Shown here: one piece after another, positions 11,678 through 22,996 of the stretch
Numbering within the stretch: the first letter of the stretch is position 1
Layout: every line of letters begins with the position of its first letter
From: Acanthochlamys bracteata
Lineage: Eukaryota > Streptophyta > Magnoliopsida > Pandanales > Velloziaceae
Length of the DNA: 64,000 nt
Direction of reading: 5' to 3'
NCBI GenBank assembly: GCA_019914995.1
Contig: CM034132.1
Span: 1,366,501 to 1,430,500, forward strand
Notes under the pieces: model-generated
The model's database searches: none
The model's input: only the letters and a program-made list of their open reading frames with translations
What the model was told of the DNA's origin: nothing
Translations under genes and position numbers: made by a program

Positions 11678-14430
11678 TGTCACACCCCGCTTCCAGGCAC
11701 TAGTCCAAACCAATTTAAAATCATAACTGAATTCAGTCCAACTTAGTAAGCCTTTAATTAAAACACAATTTTTAATTTCACACTGTCTGAAATTCTTAAA
11801 ATTTTTGACAAAATCTTCTCTTATTTTCAAGAAAAAAACCTATATAATTTTTCATAATAATTATAACAAAACTCCAAATAATAATATCAGATATTAATTT
11901 TATGTTAAACAAATATAAATATAATGGCCTCCAAACCAAACACCTAATACTATACCGTAACACTCAATTAAATAACTTTTTACGTATATAATCCCTCGAA
12001 GTTACAGAGCCAACAATATGAAAGAAAAAAAGATGCACACTACCCTCAACTCACCGATTGGCCAGCGTCACGTTATTAGCTCCACTTAACTCGTCCTTAT
12101 CATATCTGAGAGAGGCCAAACAAAAAAAAAAAATAAGCCCAGTCTCAGTGAAATTTCAGATGCATGATTTTTAAGATGCCTAATGCATTACCTAATTTTT
12201 GTTCCTATCTTTCTACATGTACAAGAATGCGAAGGATAGATCATGGATCACTTCTACCAAGTTCTAAGTCGTTCCATACCGACTCAGTCCTTAGTAGAAA
12301 AAGTTCAGTTATATGCAATGCATATGTATAAAAAAATAATCATACAACCAAAACGAAATTAATATGCTTTAGGTATATTATATAAATGCTTTTTGAAACA
12401 TCTCATAAAATATGTACATTAATTCAATATAATTTAAAAATAACACTATATTATAGATACATAGTGAAATACAACATAATAATAGCAATTACTAAATACT
12501 TACATCAAAATATTATAAATATTTAAACGAATAATAAATATTGAAAGTCATATTGGAAGTCAATTAAATAAATCAATCAATACCAAGCAACCATCCGTAA
12601 CAATTACACCAGTCAGGGAGTCAGGACAGATACCAAAGACCGAGCGAGACCGTGTCTCCAGCTCGTCCACAAACCATAATCCAACCCGGGTGCCGTGGTA
12701 TTATCGCCCCCACACGCATGGGCTCACCTATTCTACAGATGAAAAAGAGAATAGAGTAGAGACGAGATCCTGAACTGTCGCCTGCCTCAATGCAGCGCGA
12801 ACATCCAAGCATTTCAAAATTTCACAAATACCTCAATAAATAAGTTTAGCTAAAACTCATAAAATTCACTAAAATATAAATCATTAGCTTATCAAATAAA
12901 ATATGATAGAAATTATATCAAATCGTTTCCAAATCATATATATATATAAAACAGTCATCATAATCACTTATCTCTTTAAGTAAAACATAATAACCGTTAT
13001 CTAATCACTTATATATCATATATATATGTATTCTTCATTTAATTGCCAATAAAACTCATACTATACATAATCAATGCATTATAATCAATATACTATTTAT
13101 GCTATCACAAATACTTATCATTCTTTAAAAAAAAAACAAGCATCACATACATCTATGCATTATGAGATGTATAATCGTAACATGCAAGAAATTGGGCAAG
13201 GTGTGCCAGAAGATCGAAGAAAATATTATCTGTGTCGAAATTCTAACGTTAATCTAGGAAAGAAGATGGCATGGTAACCCTCACCTGCTGTCCGTGCTTC
13301 TTCGTAGATCCACAACTTCAAGCCGAGTGATTCACCTAGCACACTCGATCCTGTTACATGTACAAATACGATACTTTGAATACGCATGCCTATAGCTAGC
13401 TTTAGAAATACCATTACTCTCACTACCCTATGTTTTACTGACTCAAACATACACAACTTAAAATGAAATATAGTAATATTGCTACCGTATTCGCTTTGAG
13501 GCAGCACCATTGTTCTAGAAACAGTTCACTCTCCTAATGCTAAGACGCATTAAAAATCAAGATTAATCATGGGGCTGTTTGGTTCAGCTTTTTTCTAATA
13601 AAACTTTTCAATTCTCTATTTCACATTTTTTAATACATATTTTATAAGTATATAAAAAATTTATTTAAAAATTTAAAAAATGTAAAAAAATTTTACGAAA
13701 TAAGATCTTTTTATTATATATTTTTATTATTTTTTTAAAGTAAAAAAATAAAGCTCATTTTTTAAAATGAACAAAAATATCTTTTATTTTATAAGTAATT
13801 CCAAAAGTCCCCATAATCCTCACAAATCATGATAACACTAAACTAACACTAGTAGTAAAACTTTAGGAAGCTTACCGGTAACGAACCAAGAATAGGAACA
13901 ACGTCCAAATTGTCTTTATAACACGACGACGAATTTGCCGATTAATGATCCGAACAACACCTAACTCAATTGAAGTGAACGATTTGTCCAAGAACGAACG
14001 CCGGCAATGGAAAACGGCAAACCAACACCGCCGGCTCGTTGCTTGCTAGAGGGGAGATTTTAGCTACATAGCCGTGGCCGAATCGCCGGCGAGAAGCTCC
14101 GGCGGAGTTAAGGCTTCGCTGAGATGTCGCGTCGAGCGAAGAAGCTCCACCCGCGCGACGACGACCCGCTGCTAGCCACGGGAGAAGGTGAGAAGTCGGA
14201 TGAAGGACAAGACAGGATGGCCGGTGGCGAGGAGGTCAACGTGCGGAAGGGGGAGGTCAGGTGAACACAGCACACGGGAGGGGGAAGGGAGGTGGGAAAA
14301 TAAAGAGAAATAAGAAAAAGTAAGGAGAAGTGTGGAGAATTCTAGAAAGTGAAAGAAAATAATGAGGTGGATTGATTTGGGCCAAAGACATGTGTGGTAC
14401 TGTGCAGTCTATAAGGCTTGAGACGTTACA
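11678..14430. mobile_element. Solo LTR, probably Ty3/Gypsy (Tekay/Del-like), in the carrier gene
   Basis: Fossil LTR of 2753 bp inserted in the first exon of the carrier pseudogene. It begins TGTCACACCCCG and ends GACGTTACA, the TG...CA ends of LTRs. It is flanked by an exact 5-bp target duplication, TATGG, at 11673-11677 and 14431-14435. No second LTR, internal gag-pol region or long reading frame is seen, so it is most simply a solo LTR left by LTR-LTR recombination. The long LTR and the start word suggest a Tekay/Del-type chromovirus; that is a family impression. A MITE-like element sits inside it (13571-13812). The intact target duplication suggests a fairly recent insertion, but no age can be calculated from one LTR. 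Orientation was not determined. Confidence 0.75.
13571..13812. mobile_element. MITE-like element nested in the solo LTR (hAT-like)
   Basis: Short element of 242 bp with ends 'ggggctgtttggttca' and, inverted, 'ggggacttttggaatt'. The interior is AT-rich and self-complementary. The flanks TTAATCAT and ATAATCCT agree at 6 of 8 positions, which fits an aged 8-bp target duplication of hAT type. It is a member of the window-wide hairpin family. It must have inserted after, or together with, the LTR sequence that holds it. Confidence 0.55.
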
Positions 14431-14716
14431 TATGGTGGGGGAGTTTGGGAGAGATATGGTTGCAGGAGCAATGATGGGGGGAGTTGTTCACACAGTTGTT
14501 GCACCAATCGAGAGAGCGAAGCTTCTGATCCAGACGCAACAGAGCAACGCGGCCATGCTCTGGCTTCACGGTCGTCCGGCGATCAGGAGGTTTCGTTGCA
14601 TGCTTAATTGCCTAGCGAGAACCGCGCGTGATGAAGGGGTCATTTCTTTGTGGCGTGGGAACGGGATGAGTGTGCTTCGATATTACCCTTCTGTTGCTCT
14701 CAATTTCTCTCTCAAG

Positions 14717-17122
14717 GTACAGAAATATCAGTTCCAAAAGTTCAAAATTTGTTCTTTTGTTTACGGCTCTGTTAAGCTTTGGTGATTGAAATGCAAACTT
14801 CAGAAGAGACACAAAGATATATATTAATCATATTTAAGGGCCAGATAGAATTTAATGAAATGCTCGTGAAGGAAAGTGCTTGGTAAATCTGGATTTATTA
14901 GAAATTTGGCGAGTTTGAGTGAAATGGGGAAAAATATTTGATGAGTTTCAAAAACAACTCTGATCCTTTATGGAGCCATAGATAAATTGTATACATTCAA
15001 TCATTTAATCTACGCTTTTATTCATAAATTGGCAGTTTCGAAATGCAAGCTCTTCTTCTTTACAAATGTGGCTGCTGCTGCTCATTACATGAATACCTGA
15101 TCAAGGGAATTATTTATTTACAGATAGTGGCTTAGGTTTTAGGCTGTTAATTACAAGAATTGTTTGAGGCACTTGTGACAAGCAGAATTCCAGTACTGTT
15201 GACTTGGAGGTTGGTAGAGCTAAATTTCATGTGTTAATGTTGAAAGTTTGGAATTCCTGTCCTGCACAAATCTTAGAATTGTGTAGGATGACTATAACAT
15301 AGAAATTTGTGAGTCCAAGTCAACTGTTGAAGACGCATTTTCTCAACCTGTCGCAGTAAGCATCAATGTAGAATGCCCAACACTTATGTACTTTGAGTTG
15401 TCTAGAAGAGTACTTGCTAAATGTAATGCTCTTAGCAACAAAGCAGTTTTTATGATATGCATTAATCGTAACATGGAACTCTTGGAGTCTTTGAAACGCT
15501 GTCAGTGAACTGTTTTCCCTTTGATTGGAGTAGGGTTCTTTGCAGTTGCATCCTACGTTTCACCAATTTATATACTGACTCACAAGTTTTATGAGCACAT
15601 TGATTTAGCTACTTCTCAATTCTAAATAAAAATAATTAAAGTGACAAATTCTAATGATGCTTCTAGCATTTCAACTAAGCATTTCAAATTCAAGTTTGTA
15701 AAGAAGTGATCTTCGGTTCTATGTTATGGGACAGAAATAGGAAATTTCAACTAATCAGAACTATCTTTTTCATAACTTGTGCTAATATAACAGTTCTGTG
15801 AATTGAGAACAATGACAGTTTTCCTTAGATGAGCACAAAGTTTCTTAATAGTGTACTAAAGTTTCCAGACATTAGTAAATTAAGTTATGATCTTTTTATT
15901 AACTGGAACTTCTTCGCTGATCCAAGGTAAGATGTCTCAGATTGCCATTTTCATTGCTACAGTTGGTACCCTTTTTGTGGCAATCACCTTTTGTCATTTT
16001 GCACTTTTACGGGCTGATTAGTGAAAAAGTGGTTATCCTTAGAATTGATGTATTGCAGACGTTGTAAACAACTTTGACCGTCTCATCTCTTTGATTCATT
16101 AGGTAATCGTGTAGGAACGGGAATGTTATAACTTGCTATAATTTCATTATTGTTTGGGAGATTAAGCTTTTGGAAGGAGGTCAGCTAGAACTAATCTTGA
16201 CCAGGTAGACAGATATAGTAAACAGAGGTTACTAGCTATCTGTGACTTGTTATTGGAACTTACATTACTCCTTCATGTAGAGAATTTTTCATGTCATATG
16301 AGCATTGCATCACATCTTAATTGGTGACTGTGTATGCTTACGAATTATTGTTACTGAGGCCATCATAAGAGGGGTAGATGGTTGCAGGTGTCAGAGATAT
16401 CACGGCTTTAGCCTAAATATCTTTACCTGTACCTAATGTCTGACAGAATAATCTTAAGCTACTTCTGTCTTGTATGAGCTCCGTCTGCTGTCATCTTGTT
16501 GTTTTTACAATAAAAAAGCAGCATGTAATGCTTTACATAGTTTTTCATCATGGATGCAATAGCACCAAAAAGTCTTGCCTGTGAACTGAACTCAAAAGAT
16601 AACTCAGTCAAGGACTTTCTCATGCAATAAATGCCTAACAAGAAATAGGATGTTTGGTATTACTATCATATTCTGTGTTGGATCATTTCACTTCTCATCT
16701 GTAGTCTTTTAGGGTACTTTAAGGAAGCCATCACTAGGATCATGTAAATCCAAATATTAGCCTCTGATTTGGTAAGTAGATATTAGGAGTATCCATCAAA
16801 ATTGAATTAGCCCTCTGATTTGGTAATCATTGTTTGTTGTTTCTGTTTCATCAACTATATGTTCTTGTGTGTTTGACTTTTCTCCAATTCTGCTGCATGA
16901 TACAGATAATTGTCGTGCTATCAACTCCTAAAATGTTGACCGAGTATTACGTCAGCACTATGTATCTTGCATATATGATACTGATATCCATATCTTGATA
17001 GTGTATTTTTGTATCAAGATTCCTATGTATATGCATGAATGGAACAAGATCTAATAGAACAACCTAAGTAACTTATAGCAACATGCAATTTTCCAGCTGA
17101 CTTGCCTATGCTTTGGCTGCAG
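14717..17122 (+). other. Intron of the carrier pseudogene
   Basis: The donor follows AAT TTC TCT CTC AAG at 14716 and the acceptor is AG at 17121-17122, matching the NFSLK/DLYKA junction of PM-ANT1. Nothing else coding is seen in these 2.4 kb. Confidence 0.7.
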
Positions 17123-17766
17123 GATCTCTACAAGGCTATGTTGAGAGGTCAAGGAAATAGTCAAGATCATTTCCTATCTGGTCCCATCTCCACGTTCCTA
17201 CAGGATCTTTAGCAGTTTGCACGTCCTTGGTCGTTGTCTATCCTCTTGACATTGCACACACTCGTCTTGCTACTGATATTGGGAGGACAGAGTCTCATCA
17301 ATTTCAGGGTATTAGCCACTTTCTCCGGGCAATTTACAAGATGGATGGTATTCAGGGGATTTACAGAGGGCTTCCTGGATCAATTCATGGAATAATAGTT
17401 CATCGAGGCATCTAATTTGGAGGTTTCGACACTGCAAAGGAGTAAATGATATCTGGGAATTCGAAATCAGAAGAGGAGCTTCCATTGTGGGCACGCTGGT
17501 TTGCTGCCCAAGGCATCACTAACTCTGCGGGATTCATATCATATCCTCTGGATACCGTCCGAAGGCGAATGATGATGCAGTCTGGAATGGAGGAAGAGAT
17601 GATGTACAAGAACACAATCGACTGCTGGAAAAAGATATATAATACCGGAGGCTTGGTTTCCTTGTACCATGGTGCATGCTCTAACATGTTTAGGAGTTCT
17701 GGAGCAGCAGCTTTACTTTTGTTGTTCGATGAAGTCAAGAAGTTCATGAACTGGGGCGGATTGTAG

Positions 17767-18780
17767 CAGTTAGAGGTGGTTGTTGCCAACAGACTTTGAC
17801 TTATCAATCATCAATCAAGGTTAATTGAAAAGCTTGCCCTTCGCATTCAGTTTTTTGTTATTTTTTAGGTTTGGGGGCTTACAGGCTGTTATATAGGATC
17901 TTGCTAGTAATCTTTTAGGGTTTAGGGTCACTCTTGAGCAATGGGCAGAGAAAGGTATTAGCAAGAATAACAGTCACAAGTTTTCTATAATTCAAAAAAG
18001 AAAAGAACAAGAGCCACACCAAAAATAAGATAAATAGTTTAACCAACATAGTAGACTTTATTTTTATGTGTAAACTCCAACAAAGTAATTGTTCTTCATG
18101 ATTATAAATCCCATCTGTCCGGCTGTCAAATTTCATTTTTGTATAGCTGATTATATTAGAAGAAAAGTTACAGAAATAAAAAATGCTTTAATTTTCTGAT
18201 TTCTCATCTACAAGTTTGATTCTCTCTCTACTGTTTTTGCAAATATGTATCCGTGACTTTTGGGCGTGTTTACCAACACCCCTAAACTCCACTTCCTTTA
18301 AACTCAAGTTTCACATAAATACTTATAAAAATTAAAATAAATTTTTTTATCAATAAATTTTTTTTAAAAATTCAAATTTAAAACTTACTAAAAATATATA
18401 ATTAATATAAAATTTTATTTTTTATTAAATATTTTTTATTTTTTATTTTATTTTTTAAATTTATTTCCTAAAAACTCCATTTCCACCCTCTAGGTAAACA
18501 CGCCCTTTGTTCTGCATAAGTTTGATTATATCTCTACTATGATTTGCAAATGTGTATCCATATGTTCATTTTGCAAAATCGGAAGTCATAAAATCTTTGA
18601 CATTACTACGATAAAATGTTTCCAGGGTAGTAAGGTCATTTGCAACCGTCTCCATTCCCAGGGTGTTCTCATAATCCGTTTTCAATTGTAATTAGCTAAA
18701 CATGAAAAAGGAGAGAGGGGAACCAGCCACGGTTGAATCTCTTCTCTTCATTGTCATCGGGTTGGATATTGGATGAGGTT
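17767..18780. other. Carrier pseudogene 3' flank and intergenic DNA
   Basis: No gene is seen. It contains the inverted-repeat element at 18262-18505. The tail near 18690-18780 may be the leader of whatever gave rise to the unrecognised decayed segment that follows. Confidence 0.5.
18262..18505. mobile_element. MITE with perfect 13-bp terminal inverted repeats
   Basis: Element of 244 bp starting GGGCGTGTTTACC and ending with its exact reverse complement GGTAAACACGCCC. The interior is AT-rich with long A- and T-runs that can fold back. Flanks both carry TTT, compatible with a 3-bp target duplication, but A/T runs make this weak. The GGGC start and possible 3-bp duplication lean to a Tourist/PIF-Harbinger type; hAT is not excluded. 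Confidence 0.75.
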
Positions 18781-18787
18781 TCGAGAT

Positions 18788-20110
18788 GGAAGGCACCTCT
18801 TTGGGATTAGGTTTCGGCTCCAGCGGAAGATCGCCGAGTGCTCGTCAGAGGACGTGTGCTACAGTAATGAAACCCATCATTCTCTTTCTCGATTTTGAGT
18901 TTCTTCTTCTGCTGTTTCCATGAATGATTCTTTTTTTTTCTTTTTGACGAGTCTTGCTGTGTTTTCTTCATTTGTTGAAGGCATATATTGACATGGAGAT
19001 GATTGAAAATGCTGTGCTCAAGCTCGTAATTCATCTAAATTGCTATATAGTTTCCATTTTTTTCCTTTGTAGTTTTTGTTTTCCTCCTCCTTTGTGCATA
19101 TGAAGATGATTCATGGTGTTTTCTAGTTCATCTTTACTTGGAAACCTCAATTTATTATGCAAGCATTTAATGTTTCTTTGTTTGGATGTGCAAATTTTTA
19201 ATGTGTATTATTTGTGCAATCTCTTGCTTAGTTAATAGTGAGGGATGTAGGGAATAAGCATGGCTACTTGAGTCAGTAGGTTTGGGCGTGTTTGTACTTT
19301 TTCGTTCCTTTTCTTTATATATATATATGTGTGTGTTACCATTTTTCTGAATTTTCAGTTTCAGATGTTAGTAGTAAATCGTTTCTTCTTTTTCGGGTAC
19401 TTTCATGTTTGATCTTGCAGAGTGGAGGAAGTCCTATCCTACCAGATATTAAAAGTATGTTTCCGTTGTGTACTGTGACAAGGAATGAAGGAAATGCTTG
19501 GTGCAGACTGAAATAACTATCTGTTACCATTATTCTGGATGTGGTCATTACCGTCTTGGTTTTCCTTTCAGCTGAGAAAAAATGCCAATCACTAGAGGAT
19601 ATGCTGATTAGGCTTGTGCTACTTGTGTTGATATTCCAGCAAAGCTTCATCAGGACTGTAAGATCATTGATTCAACCAGTACTGCTCCAACCAAACCCCA
19701 CTAATCACCAAAGAGCAACATGTCATAGCCAAAGGGACAGGATGCTTTGAAACCAACTACAATAACTTTTACAAGATTTTTCCAACTGGTGCATGACGAA
19801 ATGCAGGAATAAGAAGCCGTAGTTTGTCAGCCAACACCTGCCAATGCTGATCGCAATGGTGAGACATAATGGATGGCTCGTAAGGTTTCTACTAAGTCAT
19901 GGTGCAAACAGTTAGCTAGAGAGATTAATGTTGAAGATTTCATAGTGTCTGGGAATTGGGGAGATCAGTTTTGAGGAAGATTTTAGGCTTAGTCCTGAAG
20001 CCGTTCAATGTCCTGCCTCTCCGCCACTGTGTTTGCTTTTCTTTCGTTGTCAAGTGAAGGAATGGGAAGATAAGCCTACCATTCTGAATTGCGGTTGGTC
20101 GATTCCTTGA
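18788..20110 (+). pseudogene. Unrecognised decayed protein-coding locus
   Basis: I do not recognise this gene. An ATG at about 18786 opens a short frame, MEGTSLGLGFGSSGRSPSA, that looks like a real N-terminus. From an acceptor-like site at about 19571 to 20110 one reads protein-like text in a nearly constant frame, such as ITRGYAD, CATCVDIPAKLHQDCKI, then MARKVSTKSWCKQLAREIN and VEDFIVSGNWGDQF. After a one-base shift it continues EEDFRLSPEAVQCPASPP. Several stops interrupt it, so it cannot make a protein of that length. It may be an old host gene copy or a spliced non-coding relic. A search of the translated fragments against plant proteins would decide. Confidence 0.35.
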
Positions 20111-20539
20111 TGGCATGAAGAACAGATTGGCATGTAAAACGAAAAAACTACCATATAATGAGATGTATATCACCAGATAATGTTCAAGCTAGAGAAAGAC
20201 ATTCATCGAATAAATTGAGCAACACCACGAAACATAAGAAAAAGCTGGGTCACGATTTTGATATGAAGAAACAAACAAACAAATTTACCAAAACTTCCAT
20301 TTCCAATATGCATACTTGCAACTTTTTATATATAGAAACAGTTCATACAAATACCCATGAAAAGCCACACGAAACTGCTTCAAGGTTTCGATCAGCCAAG
20401 TTAAGCACAACGGTATACAACTTGTGGTGGCTTCTAAAAGGACTGACCAATTAACTTGCACATAACAAGCATCATTTCAAAACTCATCCATTCCTGTTAA
20501 CTCTTGATAGAAGCATGTAAATGTAGGTTGCACAAAGTT

Positions 20540-22996
20540 TCATTGCTGCTTGCATTCTGGTGGCTTCTCGCCCTGTTGACCGCCTTGCGCTCCACTTCTC
20601 TGCAATCCATAATTTAAAAAATTTTTTTTTTTGATAATCATGACGGTCTAATAACAGAGCCCTCATTATATGCAAACCTTTTTCCTTCCTTTCACTCCCT
20701 CTTCTTCTTCCTCATCTTCATCCTCATCCTCGTCATCCTCGTCATCATCTTCATCTTCTTCATCCTCCTCCTCCTCATCGGCTAAGTTCCCAAACTCCTC
20801 TCCTTCAACAGCTTCTCCAGTAAACCATGAGACAGCATGAGGAATAATATGATCCCGGATTGTGGATCTGAATATAAAGACCATATTTAATCAAATGAGT
20901 TTGAAAGACATCGAACATATAAATACAACTGAAACAAAAGTATCAAGAAATTGAACAAGAACTAACCCAACATCATAATCCACCTCCATTTCGTTTTGCA
21001 ACTCCTCAGCCTGAAAATTTTACCCAAAAAAAGACGGAAAGAAAGATCAAGAGGCAATGGTTTTTGATCAATTCTTGATACAAGAGTTAAGTTACAGATC
21101 TCCACTTACTGCATCTTCATCCATATCCTCATCATCATCAGGAACTATTGGAGGACTGAAGAAGTTGAAAAAGCTATCGCACTTTTCTGTTTTTGTGATC
21201 GGTTTTGCATTTTTCACCCCCTTCTTTGGCTTCTTTTTCAGAATCTTCTGGGTCAAGCACTTACCTGGATACCATCCAATCTCTGTCCTGCAAGGAGACG
21301 CACATTAACAAGGTCGAAGTAACAAATAAAGAATGCTACAAAGCCTGAGAGCAATAGATGTTGAGGAATAATCACCCTATTGCTTTTTCCAGAATCGGCT
21401 CATCCTCGTCAATCATAACGTATGTCTTAGTCAAGACAGAGTTCTTAAAGTAAGGGTTGGTAGCAAAAAAGAATTCTAGCTTGAACCCTTTGGGATCCTC
21501 AATTCTGGTCCACTTGACATCTTTCAAATATTTCAAAGCACCTTCATCACGCTCTTGAATCTGAAAATAAATATTATTGTTATACAGCAATAAAGGTACC
21601 AAAATGAATGTCCAATGTGGTTATTGTAAGTTAAAATGAAGCACCTCTTCAGCCAACACTTCGTTACTCTTCATGGCAGTGAGCCAGAAATCTGGTACTC
21701 CTTTCTCTGAAAGACGCAAGCCCAGAAATCAGTACTCAAAGCAGCAAAAAACAAAATGAAGTCAGGAAAATTTTCAAAAACCTTCATTATCTTTATCTTC
21801 ATCAAGTGTCTCTGTTGTTGCATCTGTCAAGCCTTCAACCTCTACAACTCCATTAACAATTTCATAACGCTGCAACATATACATGTTTGAAGTAAGACTC
21901 ACAAAATTAACAGTAACATGCGTATCACTAGTTATAAGCCAAAAACAGGAGATGGATTACATATGCATCACGGTTACCATTAACTGACTAGGTTCAGATA
22001 ATTACACTGCAAATCTGATTTTTACTAAGATGGATACAGAAATGAGCTAAAGAATCACCTTAGTATATAATGGTTCATAAAGTTTCTGGTACTTGGCTTC
22101 AAGTGCTGCTCTCTCCTCGCGAAACTTCTTCTCAAGCTCATCATGCTCACCCTGGAGAAACAAGAGCCAGAAAATTCTAAACTTCTTGCCTAATCATAAA
22201 TATAGAGCTATGTGTCTGTACAACTAAGCACTTAGTCAGAAGGAAAACACGTATTCAGATGCCCACTTCAGAGAATCAAATTTCCAGCAATCATCATTCA
22301 TCAACATAAAGTGGTATACCACAAATCTTGATAAAATATACCAAATGATAGTAGACATGAACCAGCTCAAATGATCAAAAGTTATCAGCAAGGCAACAAC
22401 CAAAAAATATAGAGTTCTTTCAAGTGGTTACTTTCTCTGATAATTGCCGACAATCATCAAATTCGGAAATACAAAACACACCCTTGTCATGAGCTGGCAC
22501 TACTACTCAGATCAAATGACCATTCTCAGCACAAACCAGCAAGTAAAACAACTTAAATTCATCGCAAAAATACATAAAGCAAGTAAGAATTCACCAATCC
22601 ACCGCACCTGGATCTCTCTGAGGATCTCAACTCGCCGCCGGACCTTAGCCGGGAGTCCATCCAGCGTATCTGCGTGCTTTCCAGTCAAATTCTGCAACTT
22701 ATCCTACACAACAAAAAACCCTAGTAAAAACCCCAAATTCAAATCACTAACACCAATAATAATCCCAGAAAATCGAGACACCATGACTTTACCTTAAGAG
22801 CATTAACAAGACCGGCTCTATCCTCCTCACTCAGACCTAACACACAAAACTCAAACACAAATCAGCCAAAAAATAAATCGACACACGAACCAGACATCGG
22901 GAGAAGACAGATGAAAACATTACCGGAAACTTTGGCGCCGGGGAGAGAACTAGCGAGATCGGAGACGTTGAAGGTTTCCTTCTTGTCTTCGCTCAT
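20540..22996 (-). CDS. NAP1: Nucleosome assembly protein 1 (NAP1), 11 exons, 370 aa
   Basis: Histone H2A/H2B chaperone that assembles and exchanges nucleosomes and shuttles between cytosol and nucleus. Exons in transcript order: 22924-22996, 22793-22836, 22608-22703, 22059-22151, 21782-21869, 21645-21706, 21376-21560, 21110-21287, 20967-21010, 20678-20867, 20540-20599. Phases join into 1113 nt, and 370 aa is close to Arabidopsis NAP1;1-3. Seen: the start [14 protein letters not shown]; the long dimer helix ([21 protein letters not shown]); [28 protein letters not shown]; the basic nuclear-localisation-like [31 protein letters not shown]; an acidic stretch of Glu/Asp at about 310-345; and the tail PPECKQQ. 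CKQQ is a CaaX-type farnesylation box as known for plant NAP1 proteins. Nothing is missing. Confidence 0.96.

Larger units (their letters stand above)
11644..17766 (+). pseudogene. PM-ANT1-like ADP/ATP carrier pseudogene, split by a solo LTR
   Basis: Mitochondrial-carrier-family nucleotide transporter. The closest remembered homologue is Arabidopsis At5g56450 (PM-ANT1), which exports ATP at the plasma membrane. Pieces: original start at 11644 (MGEDSKKGRDM), solo LTR 11678-14430, rest of exon 1 to 14716, intron 14717-17122, exon 2 17123-17766. Seen: the first carrier repeat with PIERAKLLIQTQ, then WRGNGMSVLRYYPSVALNFSLK, YPLDIAHTRLATDIG, IYRGLPGS, YPLDTVRRRMMMQSG with the ANT signature RRRMMM, and the end MNWGGL. 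This host gene is also broken outside the LTR. Near 17205 a base is missing (cta-cag where FLAG needs an extra g), shifting frame. Two in-frame TAA codons flank FGGFDTAKE (about 17413 and 17443). With four independent lesions I regard it as dead. Only an ATG at 14432 remains for exon 1, and it cannot yield a full carrier. Confidence 0.88.

Noticed and set aside
20158-20454. 98-codon plus-strand frame
   Set aside because: Lys/Asn/Thr-rich with no motif; it lies in the 3' flank of NAP1 and fits chance in AT-rich DNA.
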